From Flavobacterium aerium (lineage in GTDB: Bacteria; Bacteroidota; Bacteroidia; Flavobacteriales; Flavobacteriaceae), in the NCBI RefSeq assembly GCF_030766725.1, contig NZ_JARQWR010000006.1:62001-126000 (forward strand): a stretch of 64,000 bases of DNA, read 5' to 3'. A program made the translations under genes and the position numbers. Below, in pieces: positions 17,449-26,633 of the stretch. The notes below the pieces were generated by a model. It was not told the DNA's origin. It saw only the letters and a list, made by a program, of their open reading frames with translations, and ran no database searches. Every line of letters starts with the position of its first letter. The first letter of the stretch is position 1.

Positions 17449-18297
17449 ATGGCCAAGTATTTACAGGTTGTCGAAATGAATTATAAATTGGAAGATATTC
17501 TAGGTCTTCAAGACACAATAATAGTAAACGCAATACGGGAAGCAGCAACACTTTATGCTTATTATTTAGCGAAAGCTAAAATAACTACACAGGGTATTAG
17601 TAAAGTCATTCTGAATGGCGGTATCGATAGTAAGGAAATAACAGTGATGGGTGACACGGTATTGATTTACAATCATCCTTATCAATATTTGAAAGAACTA
17701 GATATAAACTCAACTCCAAAGGACATTCAACAGGCATTGATTCAGGAAGTGACAAGTGCACTTTTAGAAGTAGGAAAGGAGCATGGATGGGATCTCGGAG
17801 CGATTTTGGAATTACAAAAAACAGTTGATAGCAAAGAATACAAATTTGAAGGAGTTTGGGTAAAACCAAAATTGAATGAAGAAAAAACAAAAGCAGTTGG
17901 TATTGTTTGGAAAACGAATGATAAGTTGGAGATTGGATTTGTACTGAAAGCAAAGAAATCAGCCGAAGAAGTCGAATATCCGATTATAAGAATTAATATC
18001 GGTTTAGGTTTATTTGAAAGTATTTTAGGGAAATTGATTTGGGAGAATAATCATATAGTACGATTCTATCATACAAATAAACGGGAGTATTGGGAATTGA
18101 ATACGGAACAAAGGCAAGTTACTTTTCATTATCCGAGAGCTGAGAGTGGAGATGCACACGGGCAGTATGATTTGGCTAAAATGTACTTAGAAGGAGATTT
18201 GGTTGAAATAGATGAATCCAAAGCGATTGAATGGTTGCAAAAATCAGCAAATCAGGGTTTTGGTCGTGCGAAAAAATTATTGGAAGAATTAGCCTAA
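17449..18297 (+). CDS. uncharacterised protein with C-terminal Sel1-like repeat
   Basis: About 282 residues. I chose the ATG at 17449, 25 bases after the previous stop; an upstream in-frame ATG at 17383 would overlap the previous gene by 40 bases. The first 230 residues show no family I recognise, though the FEGVWVKPKLNEEKTKAVGIVWK region has the feel of DUF2262-like immunity domains. The last 50 residues form one Sel1-like repeat (GDAHGQYDLAKMYLEGD, then KAIEWLQKSANQGFGRA). Sel1 repeats mediate protein contacts. No signal peptide. Likely part of the immunity-type group. Confidence 0.7.
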   Translation: MAKYLQVVEMNYKLEDILGLQDTIIVNAIREAATLYAYYLAKAKITTQGISKVILNGGIDSKEITVMGDTVLIYNHPYQYLKELDINSTPKDIQQALIQEVTSALLEVGKEHGWDLGAILELQKTVDSKEYKFEGVWVKPKLNEEKTKAVGIVWKTNDKLEIGFVLKAKKSAEEVEYPIIRINIGLGLFESILGKLIWENNHIVRFYHTNKREYWELNTEQRQVTFHYPRAESGDAHGQYDLAKMYLEGDLVEIDESKAIEWLQKSANQGFGRAKKLLEELA

Positions 18298-18307
18298 TAA
18301 ATAGAAT

Positions 18308-18793
18308 ATGCCAATAAGAATAAAAAAACTAGAAGACATACTATATAAATATCGATTACAAGGTAAGATAGAACTTGAATTACCTGCTTACGCCCATGAA
18401 ATCATGATGAGGCTAAGAGGAATTGAACTAGCAGCAGATTTTGTAGTGTGTAATGATGTTGATTTAAAAGAGTATAATGCATTCTTGCATTCAGAGTCTA
18501 TAGAGATAAAAGATAAGTGGACTATTTTTGCGACTAGTGGCCAAGGGGATTTTTGGTTATTAGAGAAGCATCAAAATAATATGGGATTTTATGATCATGA
18601 AGCCGAAAATATATATTTAACAAGTATTCAAAGCTTGGATTTTAATCTCGAAAAATGGGTTGTATTGGCCAATCTTGTATATCAATTAGAAGAAGAAACA
18701 GATGAGGTTTCTGAACAAGAAGAAAACGACTTTAGAGAAGAATTGATAAAACTTGAGATAGCCATTGAAAATTTACCATTTGCATTTCTTTAA
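18308..18793 (+). CDS. SMI1/KNR4 (SUKH)-like small protein
   Basis: 161 residues, cytoplasmic and acidic. The central stretch WTIFATSGQGDFWLLEKHQNNMGFYDHE resembles, in two pieces, the core SUKH pattern (a glycine-rich strand followed by a hydrophobic strand and a DHE-type turn), a superfamily rich in immunity proteins of polymorphic toxins. The match is by eye and partial. The C-terminal third is a glutamate-rich helix. It starts 10 bases after the Sel1-like gene and is followed after 22 bases by the next gene, so co-transcription is likely. Confidence 0.65.
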   Translation: MPIRIKKLEDILYKYRLQGKIELELPAYAHEIMMRLRGIELAADFVVCNDVDLKEYNAFLHSESIEIKDKWTIFATSGQGDFWLLEKHQNNMGFYDHEAENIYLTSIQSLDFNLEKWVVLANLVYQLEEETDEVSEQEENDFREELIKLEIAIENLPFAFL

Positions 18794-18815
18794 TAATAAA
18801 TAAAAGATAATGATT

Positions 18816-19457
18816 ATGACCGAAAACGAAACATTTATATACGAGTCCATTTTTGACCAAGTTAGAATGGGTTTTTTACCGATAGAGGAAATCAAGGAAA
18901 TTGTTATGGAGCAGGTTGAGGACAATAAATTTGAAGATGAAATTTCAGAAGAATGGGTGAATAATCTTATCGATGAGGAATATCAGAAATTGATTCATGA
19001 AAGCGAAAAGTGGGATAGGCCAACTGATACAGAAAGACTGATTAAAGCATTTGATGAATTAGCAAAAATAAATATTACAGCCTTACACAATGCAGGATTT
19101 ACTACAAGTGATGGGGAATATGAGGTTGTTGATGTTGAGAATGAATTAATTGAAAAAGGAGTTAGGTCGAATGGGTATTGTTTTTACCACGAACAAGACT
19201 TAGCTCGAGCAATCCAACCAGAAGACTCAAGTTTGTACCTTGCTTTTCAAAAAATTGATAATTCAGAAGATGAGGTTACTATTGGAGTTGGGAGACAAAT
19301 TGTAAAAGTGCTACAGGAGAATGGTTTCACAGTAGAGTGGGGAGAAATTCCAAACGTCAAAATTTTAATTCCAGATTTTAAATGGAGAAAAACATTTGAT
19401 AAATCAGAAAGAAACTTGTTGGATTATAGAGAAGTAATTAGATTGATGACGATCTAA
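18816..19457 (+). CDS. DUF6891-like protein
   Basis: About 213 residues (an ATG two codons upstream at 18810 is also possible). The C-terminal 140 residues resemble DUF6891: TERLIKAFDELAKINITALH, then NAGFTTSDGEYEV, then GYCFYHEQDLARAI and SLYLAFQKID. The N-terminal 70 residues are acidic helices. Members of this family are uncharacterised and often occur near toxin-immunity genes. It closes the first four-gene group; the next gene is on the opposite strand. Confidence 0.65.
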   Translation: MTENETFIYESIFDQVRMGFLPIEEIKEIVMEQVEDNKFEDEISEEWVNNLIDEEYQKLIHESEKWDRPTDTERLIKAFDELAKINITALHNAGFTTSDGEYEVVDVENELIEKGVRSNGYCFYHEQDLARAIQPEDSSLYLAFQKIDNSEDEVTIGVGRQIVKVLQENGFTVEWGEIPNVKILIPDFKWRKTFDKSERNLLDYREVIRLMTI

Positions 19458-19488
19458 TAAATCACAATAAATGACATTTTTTTGATCG

Positions 19489-20721
19489 TTATTTATTAAT
19501 TAGATTTTCGGAATCTGATAATGATTTCCATATTTCTTTTATTTCAGGCCATACATCATCTGTAAAATCTGTATCTGTGTTAACTAGTAATACTTTCCCT
19601 ATTTTAGTTTTAGGATTAAAATACATGGCTGTAAATACCCCTGGATCAGAACCATTATGACCAACCATATCATTTTTAATATTTAAAAATTCATCGCGAA
19701 ATTCAATAAAAACACCAAAACCTTCGCTGTTTTCTTTATTTAAAAATTTTTGTTTTTCAAAGAGTTTTTTATAACTCTCTTGGTTTAACAATATTCCTTT
19801 TCCTTCATAACCTTTTATTAATTCTGATAAAAATAATCCTAAATCATGACTTGATGTTAGAAATCCACCGTCAGCATAAGTTATGAGTGAATATTCGGCT
19901 ATCATTTTCTCTTTATTTGCAAACAATCTGGAACGCATTTTAAGATCGATGTCTGTTGATGACCAACCAGAGGTATTTATTTGCAATGGTTTTAAGATGT
20001 TCTCTCTAGTAAAAGTGCGGTAATCTTCTCCAGTTGCAGATTGTATTACTAATGCACAAAGAGCTGCAGCAATATTCGAATAATCACGTTTTTCTCCCGG
20101 TTTTGCTTTTGAAAATGTATTTTTTGTATACCATTTCCCATTTTGAGTAAGACTGTTTTGAATGAAATTTAGTAAAGGAATATTAGTTTCAGGTTTATTG
20201 AAATAATCATAAGTACCTTCATTATCGGCATGTTCATTTCGTGTTAAAACATATGATTTTTTATAAATTTCATCAAGATCAATAATTGAAGAAGTATGAT
20301 AAGCCAAATGTTTGATTAAGATTGGAATTTCAGGATGATTTGGATTGACAATCTTAAAAGGCAAATATTTATTGATAGGATCATTTATATTTAATTTTCC
20401 TAATTCTTGTGCCTTAAACAAGGATATTCCTATTAGTGTTTTGGATATTGAAGCTATGTTTTGAATTGTATTAGAAGTGTATGGTTTATTTTGCTCAATA
20501 TCTGAAAACCCAAACCCTTTATCGTAAATTAACCCTTTTTCATTCACTACTGAAACAGAAAAACCATGAATTGCACCTTTTTCATAAGCCAATTTTAAGT
20601 TTTCAGTTAGTGTGTCATTTATTATGGTATACTTTTTTTTATTTGCCCTGTTAGGTTCATTTTTTTGTTTACACGAAAATAGTAGCATGGGAAGAATGAG
20701 GATTAAAAATAGATATTTCAT
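19489..20721 (-). CDS. serine hydrolase lipoprotein (beta-lactamase class C family)
   Basis: 410 residues. Lipoprotein signal with LLFSC at 14-17. SxxK motif SISK at 91-94 with the nucleophile Ser91; YxN motif in RDYSNIAAAL near 216; third motif HNG in MVGHNGSDPG near 350. The family covers D-alanyl-D-alanine carboxypeptidases, esterases and peptidases of the penicillin-binding fold; the substrate cannot be given. It is transcribed alone and against its neighbours within the accessory stretch. Confidence 0.88.
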   Translation of the reverse strand: MKYLFLILILPMLLFSCKQKNEPNRANKKKYTIINDTLTENLKLAYEKGAIHGFSVSVVNEKGLIYDKGFGFSDIEQNKPYTSNTIQNIASISKTLIGISLFKAQELGKLNINDPINKYLPFKIVNPNHPEIPILIKHLAYHTSSIIDLDEIYKKSYVLTRNEHADNEGTYDYFNKPETNIPLLNFIQNSLTQNGKWYTKNTFSKAKPGEKRDYSNIAAALCALVIQSATGEDYRTFTRENILKPLQINTSGWSSTDIDLKMRSRLFANKEKMIAEYSLITYADGGFLTSSHDLGLFLSELIKGYEGKGILLNQESYKKLFEKQKFLNKENSEGFGVFIEFRDEFLNIKNDMVGHNGSDPGVFTAMYFNPKTKIGKVLLVNTDTDFTDDVWPEIKEIWKSLSDSENLINK

Positions 20722-21241
20722 TATTTTTTATTTTATTTAAAAACGGTAACTTTTTAATTTTGTTATAGTTATTGTTCTTCAGTTTGATGTATATACTTAA
20801 ATGACTTCCATTCCATGTCAAAGCATTTATTCTTCCATTTGTAAAATGCCTTCTGATTAATCATGTACTCAAGGCAAATATTTGAAACGGATTTTTGTGA
20901 TTACTGACATGATAAAATCGTGGTGATTTACAGTTCTTTAAAATTACTTTTTTTATTACTCTAAATCTAGTAAATAAATTTTAAGAAAAATTTAGAAAAA
21001 TGAATGTTGAGAATACTATTCCTAAAATTGTTATTGATTAAGATTTTTTTATATCGTAAGCAATCCTTCATAAGCAATATTTGACTTTATGATATTTTTT
21101 ATTTAAAAATACTGTTCTCCCCTTTTTGAGAAAGAAATATTTGGTCTTATTTTGGTGTTTTTCAAACTTATTTTGTCGGGTATTTTATATAAGAAGATAG
21201 ATTTTTACATCGAAAAAAAAATATAACTTTTTCAAGAATCT
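20722..21241. other. intergenic region, 520 bases
   Basis: Very AT-rich; no frame of coding appearance on either strand. It must hold the promoter of the minus-strand serine hydrolase and that of the plus-strand gene at 21242, but I see no exact consensus box. Confidence 0.4.
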
Positions 21242-21580
21242 ATGAAAAGAAATAATCTCTACAAGTTTATGATGAGAGTTTTAGAGAATGACACTATAAT
21301 AATGCCAGATGATTTGAAAAATACTTACGTAGTTTGTTATTCGGCAGCATCAAATCACAAAGCGGCAGTAGAAAAAGGAGTAGAATCTATTCAGGCAAAA
21401 GGATATGCATTTGATGAGGTTCGTGAAGGAGTAAAAAAAGTATCCATTGAATCATGGGAACTCTATCTTGACCGGATTTGGCCAGAATATATCGATCAGA
21501 TGCCCACTCAGGTCGAGTTGGTGGAAATAATTAATAACGGACAAGTTTTCTTTAGCCCTTTCTTATTGTTTTCTAGTTAA
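21242..21580 (+). CDS. small hypothetical protein
   Basis: 112 residues, no signal peptide or membrane segment. Contains TYVVCYSAASNHKAAVEKGVE and SWELYLDRIWPEYIDQMP. I do not recognise the family. The last residues (FFSPFLLFSS) look like a frayed C-terminus and could reflect a recent frameshift. It stands alone, 270 bases ahead of the PH-like triplet, in the accessory stretch. Confidence 0.55.
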   Translation: MKRNNLYKFMMRVLENDTIIMPDDLKNTYVVCYSAASNHKAAVEKGVESIQAKGYAFDEVREGVKKVSIESWELYLDRIWPEYIDQMPTQVELVEIINNGQVFFSPFLLFSS

Positions 21581-21852
21581 CGAATCATCTAAATTATTTT
21601 CTTGTACTACTCAAAGCTACACAGTTAAAAAAATAAGCTTTTATGAAGAATATTGATTTTAAGTGTTTTTGTATTTATGAGTAGAATTGTGAATGCTATT
21701 TTTAGGTGATATAAATATTTTATTTGATTTTTGAACAGTAATTAAGGATAATATTTAGTGATAGTTATATGATATTCTGTTTGAAAGAGGATGTTTTTTT
21801 GAGACAATTTCGATTTAAAACAGCAATTGTAAATACTAAAAATTGATAGAAT

Positions 21853-22278
21853 ATGGAGTTTGAAATTAACAAAGAATATATTGATGGTTTAATCAAAAAA
21901 CATGGTGTAAAAGAAAATGAAATGTTTGGATGCAGTGCGATAAGAGGAAGTTTATTTCGGCTCTTAACACTATCCCTTCCGAAAAAAGTAGTAGTATTGG
22001 CTGATGATCGTAGTTTCACCCTAGTATCATTTGGATTTACATCCAAGGAACCTTTAAAAACAGTAAAGTATAATTATTCTGAGATCAGAAAAATTTGTAT
22101 TGCAAAACTTTTCTGTGGTACAAGAATTAGTATTCATTTTAAATACGATAAGAAGATTATACTTAAGTTTATTACAATTAATTCTAAATCACAAGAAGAT
22201 AAATATGATGTAATTATGAGATTTAAAAGAATCTATGAAAAGTTACAAATGACAAAATATAGAAGTCAGTATAGTTAG
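21853..22278 (+). CDS. PH-like small protein, paralogue 1 of 3
   Basis: 141 residues. Shares with the genes at 22397 and 22929 the plan: helix (EFEINKEYIDGLIKKHGV), ExxMxG motif (NEMFGCSAIRG), then strands (KKVVVLADDRSFTLVSFGF, PLKTVKYNYSEIRKI) and a C-terminal basic helix. The strand pattern and the Y-S-EI-x-x-I motif resemble bacterial PH-like (YokE/GRAM-like) domains; this is a pattern call. No membrane segment. Function unknown. Paralogue 3 is its closest relative. Confidence 0.65.
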   Translation: MEFEINKEYIDGLIKKHGVKENEMFGCSAIRGSLFRLLTLSLPKKVVVLADDRSFTLVSFGFTSKEPLKTVKYNYSEIRKICIAKLFCGTRISIHFKYDKKIILKFITINSKSQEDKYDVIMRFKRIYEKLQMTKYRSQYS

Positions 22279-22396
22279 CAGATACTTCTTCAAATTTGGC
22301 CTCATTATTTTGTTTATATACCTTATTATAATAGATTAAGTTAATATCATGCTAGATATTTGATTTCATTTTAAATAGGAATTGAAACAAATTAAT

Positions 22397-22813
22397 ATGA
22401 AACAAATTATAGCGGCCAAACGTATTGATAATCTAATAAAATTACATGAAGATGGGAATCATGAAATGATAGGAGCTTATGTAAAAGAACAAAGATTAAT
22501 AACACACTTTTTTATTCCAAAAACAGCCATTCTATTACTAGATAAAAAGAAACTTGTGCTAATTCGATTAGGGATTTTTACTAATTCACCCATACAAACC
22601 AAAAAATACAGATGTTCTGAAATTAAAGAGATTAAAATGGAAGAAAATCTATTAAATACCAAGGTGGATATCCTGTTAGATAATACAAAAAGAATACGAT
22701 TGAAGATTTATAGATTTCTGGAATTCAGCTATTATCAAAAAAATATTATTGAAAAATTACGAAAGAAAAACTATAAAACCTCGTTTTTAGAATCAATGAT
22801 TAGTAGTGCATAA
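22397..22813 (+). CDS. PH-like small protein, paralogue 2 of 3
   Basis: 138 residues from the ATG at 22397; an upstream TTG in frame would add five residues and is unlikely. Same plan as its neighbours: NHEMIGAYVKEQRL, KTAILLLDKKKLVLIRLGIF, KKYRCSEIKEIKM, but clearly more diverged than paralogues 1 and 3 are from each other. Highly basic C-terminus (IIEKLRKKNYKTS). Separate spacers of about 115 bases lie on either side. Confidence 0.65.
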   Translation: MKQIIAAKRIDNLIKLHEDGNHEMIGAYVKEQRLITHFFIPKTAILLLDKKKLVLIRLGIFTNSPIQTKKYRCSEIKEIKMEENLLNTKVDILLDNTKRIRLKIYRFLEFSYYQKNIIEKLRKKNYKTSFLESMISSA

Positions 22814-22928
22814 TTCTGAAAATATAAAAAAATAAGACTTATACTGTTGGTAATATGCCTTATTTTGATATTATAAATACAATATAATAATGAGGTTTGT
22901 AATTTGTGAAAAGTAATATGATTTTGAT

Positions 22929-23357
22929 ATGAAATTTAAAATTACAAATGAATATATCCATGCTTTTGTAAAGCAAAATGAAGTAGAAGAATGTGAAATG
23001 AATGGATGTTTGGCAATCAAAGGCAATTTGTGGAGTAGACTATTTCTTATACCACCAAAACCGTTAATAGTTCTTACAGATGATAAAAGTACTACAGTAA
23101 TAGAATTAGACTCTCAAACAAAAGAGCCTGTTAAAACTGTAAAATACTGGTTTTCTGAAATAAAAGATTTAACAATAACAAAAAGGTTGACCAGTACGCT
23201 CATTAAAATACAATTTAAATATGATGAGAAAATTACTTTTAGAATTTTACGAGATATAGAGGGCATAAACTATCGGAAAAATAGTGTAATACAACAGTTT
23301 AAAAATTTAAAAAATAAGTTTTTAAATGATAAATTGCAAAGTAAATACTATCGATAA
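22929..23357 (+). CDS. PH-like small protein, paralogue 3 of 3
   Basis: 142 residues, MKFKITNEYIHAFVKQNEVEECEMNGCLAIKG in two motifs, then PLIVLTDDKSTTVIELD and VKTVKYWFSEIKDLTI. Closely similar to paralogue 1. Its stop is five bases before the ATG of the Imm33-like gene, so these two are very likely co-transcribed. That gives the triplet a link to an immunity gene. Confidence 0.65.
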   Translation: MKFKITNEYIHAFVKQNEVEECEMNGCLAIKGNLWSRLFLIPPKPLIVLTDDKSTTVIELDSQTKEPVKTVKYWFSEIKDLTITKRLTSTLIKIQFKYDEKITFRILRDIEGINYRKNSVIQQFKNLKNKFLNDKLQSKYYR

Positions 23358-23362
23358 TAATA

Positions 23363-23704
23363 ATGTCAAAATTAGACTCAAATAATAATCTTGAGAAACA
23401 ACAGGCAATTTGTTTAAAATATAGATTAGCTGAAACTGAACCCGATGAAATGATTGCTGTTGCGCTACAAACAATTGGTAAAACACCAATCTATGGAACT
23501 CGAATTGAAATGCCAGAAGGAGGAAACATTAGTTGGTTTATTCATTGTGGAGAACATTCCGATGCGATTGATTTTTACCAACCTATACATACCGAACATT
23601 TGAATGAATTATTGCCATTAGTCATTAATTATCTCCGATTGCCAGCCTGTGTAAAATTTATAATTGATGATCAAGGGTATGAAGATGTATGGTTACAGGA
23701 ATAA
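23363..23704 (+). CDS. Imm33-like immunity protein
   Basis: 113 residues, no signal peptide. The pattern fits proteins annotated as immunity protein Imm33: QQAICLKYRLAETEPDEMI, then GTRIEMPEGGNISWFIHCGEHS, then DFYQPIHTEHLNELLPLVI and the C-terminal FIIDDQGYEDVW. Such proteins neutralise toxins of polymorphic toxin or type VI systems. No toxin gene is near. Recognition is from memory of the conserved ends (GxxW-I-x-GE, HxxHL, YEDVW) and should be tested by profile search. Confidence 0.65.
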   Translation: MSKLDSNNNLEKQQAICLKYRLAETEPDEMIAVALQTIGKTPIYGTRIEMPEGGNISWFIHCGEHSDAIDFYQPIHTEHLNELLPLVINYLRLPACVKFIIDDQGYEDVWLQE

Positions 23705-23864
23705 GAAATAACATTGAATAAGAATGATGTTAAATTATAAAAAAGACCTATAGTGCTTTTTATATAGCGTATCATGGTAGAGGATTACTGAGGCAAAATC
23801 GAATTTTGTATCGAAATAATTTCTGGCCTTTTTTAAGGAAGAAATATAAAAAGATACATAGATT

Positions 23865-24437
23865 ATGCGTAAAAAAAGAATCATTATAGCAATAGCTGTA
23901 TTAGTAGTGTTAGGGAATTATATTTACCAAGTTCATTATAATTATAGATTTACAGAAATAAACAAAAATAAATTCTATAAATCAGGGACAATACCACCCG
24001 ATAAAATTGTTGAATACGTTGACCGTTATAAGATTAAAACTATTATTGATTTAAGAGAATCAGGTTCAAAAGATTCGGTCAATAATCCTGAAGAAGCCAA
24101 AGATATTAAAGCAGAAAGAATGGCAGTCAATGCAATAAAAGGAGTCAATTACTTTAGAGTACCATCAGAACAAATTCCAAATCAACAAAATCTAGATGCC
24201 TATTTCACTATTCTAGATAATGAGGAGAACTACCCAATATTAGTACATTGTCATCATGGAATAGGAAGAGCAGGGCTATATGCAGCATTATATGAAATTG
24301 AATATGAAGGACATTCCAATGAAGAAGCTCGAAAAAACACCAGAACATTAGTGAAATTCAGCTCTTTTGATAATAATACGCCCAAAGGAGAATACATCAA
24401 ATCCTACATAAAAAGAAATGAATCTTTCGTGAAGTAA
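23865..24437 (+). CDS. membrane-anchored tyrosine/dual-specificity phosphatase-like protein, paralogue 1
   Basis: 190 residues. One N-terminal hydrophobic segment (IIIAIAVLVVLGNYIY, residues 6-21) anchors it. The phosphatase P-loop HCHHGIGRAG has Cys129 and Arg135 in the C-x5-R arrangement. The conserved IIDLRESG (60-67) is typical of the compact dual-specificity type. Substrates in this family include phospho-proteins and phospholipids (PTPMT1-type). About half the residues match paralogue 2 at 26634. A terminator follows, so it is not necessarily co-transcribed with the LTA-synthase-family gene next to it. Confidence 0.85.
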   Translation: MRKKRIIIAIAVLVVLGNYIYQVHYNYRFTEINKNKFYKSGTIPPDKIVEYVDRYKIKTIIDLRESGSKDSVNNPEEAKDIKAERMAVNAIKGVNYFRVPSEQIPNQQNLDAYFTILDNEENYPILVHCHHGIGRAGLYAALYEIEYEGHSNEEARKNTRTLVKFSSFDNNTPKGEYIKSYIKRNESFVK

Positions 24438-24487
24438 CATAAAAGAATCATTAATATAACCTTTTGTTTAAATTGCTTTTGCAGTTG

Positions 24488-24522
24488 AAAAACAGGTGAA
24501 TCGTACTTTTACCTGTTTTTTT
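24488..24522 (+). terminator. terminator after phosphatase paralogue 1
   Basis: AAAAACAGGT (24488-24497) pairs with ACCTGTTTTT (24511-24520) around a 13-base loop and runs into a T tract. It lies between the phosphatase gene and the LTA-synthase-family gene. Confidence 0.6.
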
Positions 24523-24548
24523 ATATCAATTATTATACAGTAAGTTAC

Positions 24549-26474
24549 ATGCATAAACTTTTTCGTTTTCAGGAATTCAAAGCATTATTTTATAGACTAC
24601 TCTTAGTATACTTCTTTTACTTTATTGCGAGAATATTATTCTTCTTTTACAATTACAAATTATTAAAAGTAGATTCCTTTTCAGAATTTGTGGCTCTATG
24701 CTATCATGGAATAGTATTCGATACTACAGCCATACTGTATGTAAATGCTTTATTTGTATTTTTCTCCATTATACCGATGGTCATTAATACAAAACCTGGA
24801 TATCAGAAATTTCTATTCTATATCTATTTTCTATTTAATCTACTGGCCTATGCCACAAATTTTATAGATTTTATTTACTATAAATTTACCTATACCAGAT
24901 CTACAATTGCTTTTTTAGAAGTGGTGAAACATGAAACCAATAAAACAGTTTTATTCTTCCAATTTTTAAAGAACTATTGGCATGTATTCTTAATCTTCTT
25001 TTTAGTAGCAGCACTCTGGATTTATTTATATAAAAAGGTGAAAGTAAATGAAGAAATATATCCTAGTAAATTACGATACTTTGGATTATCAATTTTAAGT
25101 TTTTTATTAATCGCTACCTTAATGGTAGGAGGAATTCGAGGCGATTTCAAAAAAAGTACCCGTCCCATTAATTTACTAGATGCAAACCGTTATGTGAATA
25201 AAACAATACATGCAGATATCGTTTTAAATACACCTTTTGCAATGATTAGAACATTGGGAACCAATGATTTTAAGAAAGTACATCTAGTAGATGAAGCTGT
25301 GGTAGAACGTAATTTTCATCCAATAAAAAGCTATAATAACAACCCAACTACAAAACCAAATATAGTTTTGTTCATTACCGAGAGTTATGGACGAGAATAC
25401 AGTGGAGCTTTCAATAAAGGCACAACGATTCCAGATTATGTAAGTTATACACCATTCCTGGACTCCCTAGCAGAACATAGCATGATTTATACCAATGCTT
25501 ATGCAAATGGAAGTAAATCGATACATGGAATGTCATCCGTTTTAGCCGGAATACCATCCTTTAAAACAGCATTTACATCATCGCCCTATCCAAAACAAAA
25601 AATACAATCCTTAGTGTCAACGTTGAAAGAAGAAGGATATGATACCTCTTTTTTCCATGGAGCTCCAAATGGATCCATGGGATTCTTAGGATTTGGAAAT
25701 ATTCTAGGATTTGACCATTACTATGGTAAGACCGAATTTAATGATGACAGTCAGTTTGATGGCGTATGGGGAATTTGGGATGAGCCATTTTTTCAATTCA
25801 TGAAAAAAACCTTCGATCAAAAGAAAGAACCATTCTTTGGAACCATTTTTACTGTCTCGTCACATGAACCTTATAAGATACCAGAAAAATATAATGGCAA
25901 ATTCCCTGTAGGACATTTGGATATTCATAAATGTGTAGGATACACCGATTATGCAATGAAACGATTCTTTGAAGCTGCTTCAAAAGAACCATGGTTTAAG
26001 AATACAATATTTATTATTACTGCGGATCATTGTAATCAAACCTATTATAGTGAATACCAAAAAGTAATTAACCACTATGCTGTTCCAATCTTAATCTACA
26101 AACCTGGAGATACAAGTTTTAAAGGAGCAAGCGATGAAATTGCACAACAAATAGATATTTATCCAACGATATTGGATATGATAGGCTATAAAAGACCAAT
26201 ACGAAGCTGGGGAAGAAGTTTAGTAGGAGATACCATTGTAAAACCTTACGCCATGAATTATTCGGGTAATGAATACCAATTTATGAGAGGAAATTACATC
26301 TGTGCATTTGATGGTAAAAAAGCAACAGGATTCTATGATCGCAATGATAAAGGCTTGGAAAAGAACTTAATCGCTCATCGAAACAAAGAAATGAATGACA
26401 TGGAAGAAGCCTGTAAAGCTTTCATTCAAGATTATTTTGAGAGAATTATTGATCAAAAATTATATGCAAAATAA
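24549..26474 (+). CDS. LTA synthase family protein (membrane sulfatase-fold transferase)
   Basis: 641 residues. Five hydrophobic segments in the first 200 residues, then a large extracytoplasmic sulfatase-fold domain: NIVLFITESYGREYSGAF (metal-binding Glu), the nucleophile region ANGSKSIHGMSSV, FHGAPNGSMGF, VSSHEPYKIP and ITADHCNQT (metal-binding Asp-His). Family members transfer phosphoglycerol or phosphoethanolamine onto lipids or glycans. Gram-negative Bacteroidota have no lipoteichoic acid, so the acceptor is unknown. It sits between two paralogous phosphatase genes, which suggests a shared phospholipid-related task; this is inference. Confidence 0.88.
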   Translation: MHKLFRFQEFKALFYRLLLVYFFYFIARILFFFYNYKLLKVDSFSEFVALCYHGIVFDTTAILYVNALFVFFSIIPMVINTKPGYQKFLFYIYFLFNLLAYATNFIDFIYYKFTYTRSTIAFLEVVKHETNKTVLFFQFLKNYWHVFLIFFLVAALWIYLYKKVKVNEEIYPSKLRYFGLSILSFLLIATLMVGGIRGDFKKSTRPINLLDANRYVNKTIHADIVLNTPFAMIRTLGTNDFKKVHLVDEAVVERNFHPIKSYNNNPTTKPNIVLFITESYGREYSGAFNKGTTIPDYVSYTPFLDSLAEHSMIYTNAYANGSKSIHGMSSVLAGIPSFKTAFTSSPYPKQKIQSLVSTLKEEGYDTSFFHGAPNGSMGFLGFGNILGFDHYYGKTEFNDDSQFDGVWGIWDEPFFQFMKKTFDQKKEPFFGTIFTVSSHEPYKIPEKYNGKFPVGHLDIHKCVGYTDYAMKRFFEAASKEPWFKNTIFIITADHCNQTYYSEYQKVINHYAVPILIYKPGDTSFKGASDEIAQQIDIYPTILDMIGYKRPIRSWGRSLVGDTIVKPYAMNYSGNEYQFMRGNYICAFDGKKATGFYDRNDKGLEKNLIAHRNKEMNDMEEACKAFIQDYFERIIDQKLYAK

Positions 26475-26633
26475 TAAAATGGAGGGGTAATGAGATGAAT
26501 TGATCTTTAGGAAACAATTTCATAACCTTAACACTGTTAGATGTTTACTTTATTTATGTAACAACAACCATTAGTTAAAAGTAACATGACCATATTTAGT
26601 TTTAAATAGTCTTTTTTTGGTGAAAACGAAAAA

